DNA from: Deltaproteobacteria bacterium | Lineage (GTDB): Bacteria; Desulfobacterota; Binatia; Binatales; Binataceae | DNA length: 64,000 nt | NCBI GenBank assembly: GCA_021831785.1 | Contig: JAKBMB010000028.1 | Span: 288,620 to 352,619 of the forward strand | Direction: 5' to 3' | In this document: positions 62,152 to 64,000 of the stretch, piece by piece | Numbering within the stretch: position 1 is the first letter of the stretch | How the letters are laid out: the number at the start of each line of letters is the position of its first letter | Notes under the pieces: model-generated | Seen by the model: the letters and a program-made list of their open reading frames with translations, nothing else | Database searches by the model: none | Told to the model about the DNA's origin: nothing | Made by a program: the position numbers and the translations under genes

Positions 62152-62388
62152 AGAGAGGTTCGCTTATCCCACAGTTTTGCGCCGCCGAGATGATTCGCGC
62201 GGTCAAGCCCACGCCGGCCGGGCCAGCAGTCCAAGGTTATTCTAACAATATCGCGGATTCCCTTACGATATGGGGCAAGGCGAGGTCTAACATTCGCCTG
62301 TCGCCGAGTCCCCGACCGAGTGTGTCCAACCTTGTTTTTGCGCGCCGGAATTGGTTCCCTTAATAGCGATGCGGGGCGAAGCATAGGC

Positions 62389-63051
62389 ATGCGGCGAAAG
62401 CTTATCGAGCTTGTCATGCTGCCGGCGATGACGTTGCTGACCTTCGGCTGCTTTGCCGGCTCCACGCCGCAGCCTGGCGCAACCGAGCAGCGTGAGGTCA
62501 ACTTTTCCGCGAAAGACTCGATGAGCCTGGTCAAAGGAGTCCTACGCAGCGAGGGGGTTTTATTTACGCCCGATTCCGACGATTCTCTGACCACGCTGTG
62601 GTCGCCCGCCGACAACCGGCCCACCCTCGCCCAGAGTCTCATTGGTAGCCAGCCGCGCTACCGCTACCGCGTGCGCGTCGTGCCGCGAGGACCGAAGCAG
62701 AGCGACCTCGTAGCCAGTCTGCTTACGGAGGACGTGCCGCCCGACGAGCTTGAACGCTACAAAGCGAGCCGGCGCCTGGACCTGTTCAACAAGTTCGACC
62801 ACTTAGCGGCTGCTTTCCCGCCCGCTTTCTCTGAGCCGCAAAGTGGCGGCGTTATTTTTTCGGTGTTGCCCGACGAAGATTTGAAGGCGCTGGCCAAGCG
62901 GGCAACCGGCAATGCGGAAAATTGGCGCCGGATCGCCGGCGACAACGGACTCTCGTCACCTTCGCAAGTAAAACCGTTTCAGACGATTTGGGTCCGTGAC
63001 AGCCTGCTTAAGCAGGCCGACGGGGCCGGTGCCGTTCGAGGCTCTCAGTGA
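62389..63051 (+). CDS. Lipoprotein with C-terminal LysM-like domain
   Basis: A lipoprotein signal is visible: MRRKLIELVMLPAMTLLTFGC, with lipobox LTFGC at residues 17-21. The mature protein is about 200 residues, mostly unclassified (LFNKFDHLAAAFPPAFSEPQSGG). The end, DEDLKALAKRATGNAENWRRIAGDNGLSSPSQVKPFQTIWV, matches the LysM pattern (repeats of L..IA...G...W..I...N.L..P..V.PG..I.V). It should bind peptidoglycan at the outer membrane. ATG 62389 is chosen over an upstream start 23 codons earlier. Confidence 0.75.
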   Translation: MRRKLIELVMLPAMTLLTFGCFAGSTPQPGATEQREVNFSAKDSMSLVKGVLRSEGVLFTPDSDDSLTTLWSPADNRPTLAQSLIGSQPRYRYRVRVVPRGPKQSDLVASLLTEDVPPDELERYKASRRLDLFNKFDHLAAAFPPAFSEPQSGGVIFSVLPDEDLKALAKRATGNAENWRRIAGDNGLSSPSQVKPFQTIWVRDSLLKQADGAGAVRGSQ

Positions 63052-63129
63052 ATCCTGGAACTCCAGCCCAAGGCGCTTGCCGCGAAAGACGTGGGTTCGC
63101 CGCGGGCCGAATGCCTTTCGCCTGCTGGG

Positions 63130-63453
63130 TCAGACGCTTTCGCCACCTGCCAGGTCGCCCTCATACTCAGGAAATAGACCCGCCGGAGCCAACGTAGCGA
63201 CAACAGCCAGGAACTGTTCGAACGTCATCTGCATGTTGAGAAACCCGCCTTGGCAGAAGACCCATCCGTAGTAATCGAGTATCTCATCGGGAATCATCAC
63301 CGGAAGCCGCGGTAAGGTCGAAACGACAGGAAATCGTCGCGGCCACTTGGCGTCGAGCTTGCCCCCGAGCAAAACATCGGGAGCCGGCGCGTCGCCGTTT
63401 GTGGGTTTCCCGTCGTGCAACGGGACTACCTTGGTCCTTTGCTGTCTTCTCAT
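63130..63453 (-). CDS. Small hypothetical protein
   Basis: The 107-residue frame begins MRRQQRTKVVPLHDGKPTNG and includes VSTLPRLPVMIPDEILDYYGWVFCQGGFLNMQMTFEQFLAVVATLAPAGLFPEYE. The composition (aromatic-rich, acidic C-terminus) looks protein-like and the frame is long for this AT content, but I know no family. No strong ribosome binding site is seen before ATG 63453; a start at 63507 is also possible. Confidence 0.5.
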   Translation of the reverse strand: MRRQQRTKVVPLHDGKPTNGDAPAPDVLLGGKLDAKWPRRFPVVSTLPRLPVMIPDEILDYYGWVFCQGGFLNMQMTFEQFLAVVATLAPAGLFPEYEGDLAGGESV

Positions 63454-63507
63454 ACGATGAACCAACTCTTCAGCAAGGCTGCCGCCGGCAACAGCGATGC
63501 TTCGCAA

Positions 63508-64000
63508 TTATTCTAGAGCATTTGGCCGGTCGGTCAAGTTTTAGCGCTTGCGGACTTGAAGCGCAATATAGCCCAGTCATCGTAAATAGCATTAATTAAT
63601 AATATTTAGCGCATTTAGAAGCTTAATCTCTGCGACCGATCTCTCGCATGGACATGTCGTGCCTCCCTTTTTAACGATGAAAAAGCGAAGCTTAACTGCT
63701 TTTCGGCTAGGCCGCTATCTCTGGGCCGAGCAGAACGGCACGGTATCAGACGGGACCGCTAGTAACTGAAAAGGGCCTTTTGCGCGTAGGTCCTCGCGCG
63801 CCGAGGGGCCTTTCGGTCGCCCGTACCATTGGCTCGAAGTCAGGCTTCTGTGCTTGCGCGGCAATTATGCGCTATCAAGGCTGCGCGGCGTCGCCGCAAA
63901 GGCCGACGCTCATCACTGCGCCACGCCACCGCTTTAACGCGAGAGCGATGCACGCAGTGACCTGCCCCCGTTCTTTGGTCCACGGATAATGTGGGTCCTC
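63508..64000. other. 493-base AT-richer end region without a supported gene
   Basis: The region 63510-63610 is clearly more AT-rich than the rest of the window and includes ATTAATTAAT (63591-63600). The palindrome AAAAGGGCCTTTT lies at 63769-63781. No DnaA box, RNA gene or coding frame with motifs was seen. It could hold promoters for genes on either side of the window edge. Confidence 0.35.

Noticed and set aside
62148-62642. Minus-strand 164-residue frame at the lipoprotein start
   Set aside because: It overlaps the LysM-like lipoprotein, which has a signal peptide and lipobox; the minus frame has no features.
63510-63610. AT-rich stretch as an origin or phage attachment site
   Set aside because: It is AT-rich and has a short palindrome, but no boxes, repeats or integrase support such a role.

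Overview
The window is chromosomal, GC-rich DNA from a free-living bacterium. The markers point to a deltaproteobacteria-like lineage (Desulfobacterota, Myxococcota or Binatota type). A bactofilin gene sits directly upstream of an ATP synthase operon, that operon has two b-type subunits (one with a signal-peptide-like N-terminus) and lacks the a and c subunits, and there is a CarD regulator and an HTH-EIIA fusion. A finer placement, for example Binatota, is only a guess.

Layout. 1-6.6 kb, minus strand: rpmH, rnpA, yidD, yidC and jag, followed by a HemQ/chlorite-dismutase-family protein, peptide deformylase and a zinc-ribbon TPR protein that runs off the left edge. 6.9-13.8 kb, plus strand: mnmE, mnmG, rsmG, a near-perfect parS site, parA, parB and purE. 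The two blocks normally form one co-directional series, so the rpmH-jag part appears inverted relative to mnmE-parB. 13.8-19.3 kb is an accessory patch. It holds a PD-(D/E)XK-like gene fused by overlaps to a RelE/ParE-type toxin-antitoxin pair, a BrnT/XRE pair with a clear operator, a DUF5615/DUF433 pair and a tyrosine-recombinase remnant, with ispG and a peroxiredoxin in between. 19.3-31.7 kb carries metabolic and transport genes: an N-acetylglutamate-synthase-like protein, an exported acetolactate decarboxylase, a Na+ or K+/H+ antiporter, a glycosyltransferase, a KimA-like permease, a Liv-type binding protein, a two-subunit CoA-transferase and a PPOX-fold protein. 32-33.7 kb encodes a secreted, cysteine-rich thaumatin-like protein, unusual in bacteria.

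34.1-41 kb: bactofilin and atpF'-atpF-atpH-atpA-atpG-atpD-atpC. 41.2-49.9 kb: fabG, an orphan LeuA/CimA regulatory domain, a DCC thiol protein, cobB-cobQ, cysK, larE, ispD and carD. 50-59.4 kb: membrane and hypothetical proteins, nagA, a MaoC-type protein, a divergent HTH-EIIA/pentapeptide-repeat pair, a 39-residue desulforedoxin-like protein, a DJ-1/PfpI protein, and an ABC exporter whose ATPase carries an N-terminal YhfC-like membrane domain. 59.5-63.5 kb: glyA, an FAD/NAD(P) oxidoreductase, a LysM-like lipoprotein and a small hypothetical.

How the genes work together. Ribosome, tRNA-modification and membrane-insertion functions (rpmH, rnpA, yidC/yidD, mnmE/mnmG, rsmG) flank a ParAB-parS segregation locus, as is usual near replication origins; dnaA and convincing DnaA boxes were not seen. 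Both early and late MEP isoprenoid steps (ispD, ispG) and two cobalamin amidation steps (cobB, cobQ) are present. Intergenic DNA carries several strong palindromic repeats. No rRNA, tRNA or CRISPR array was recognised.
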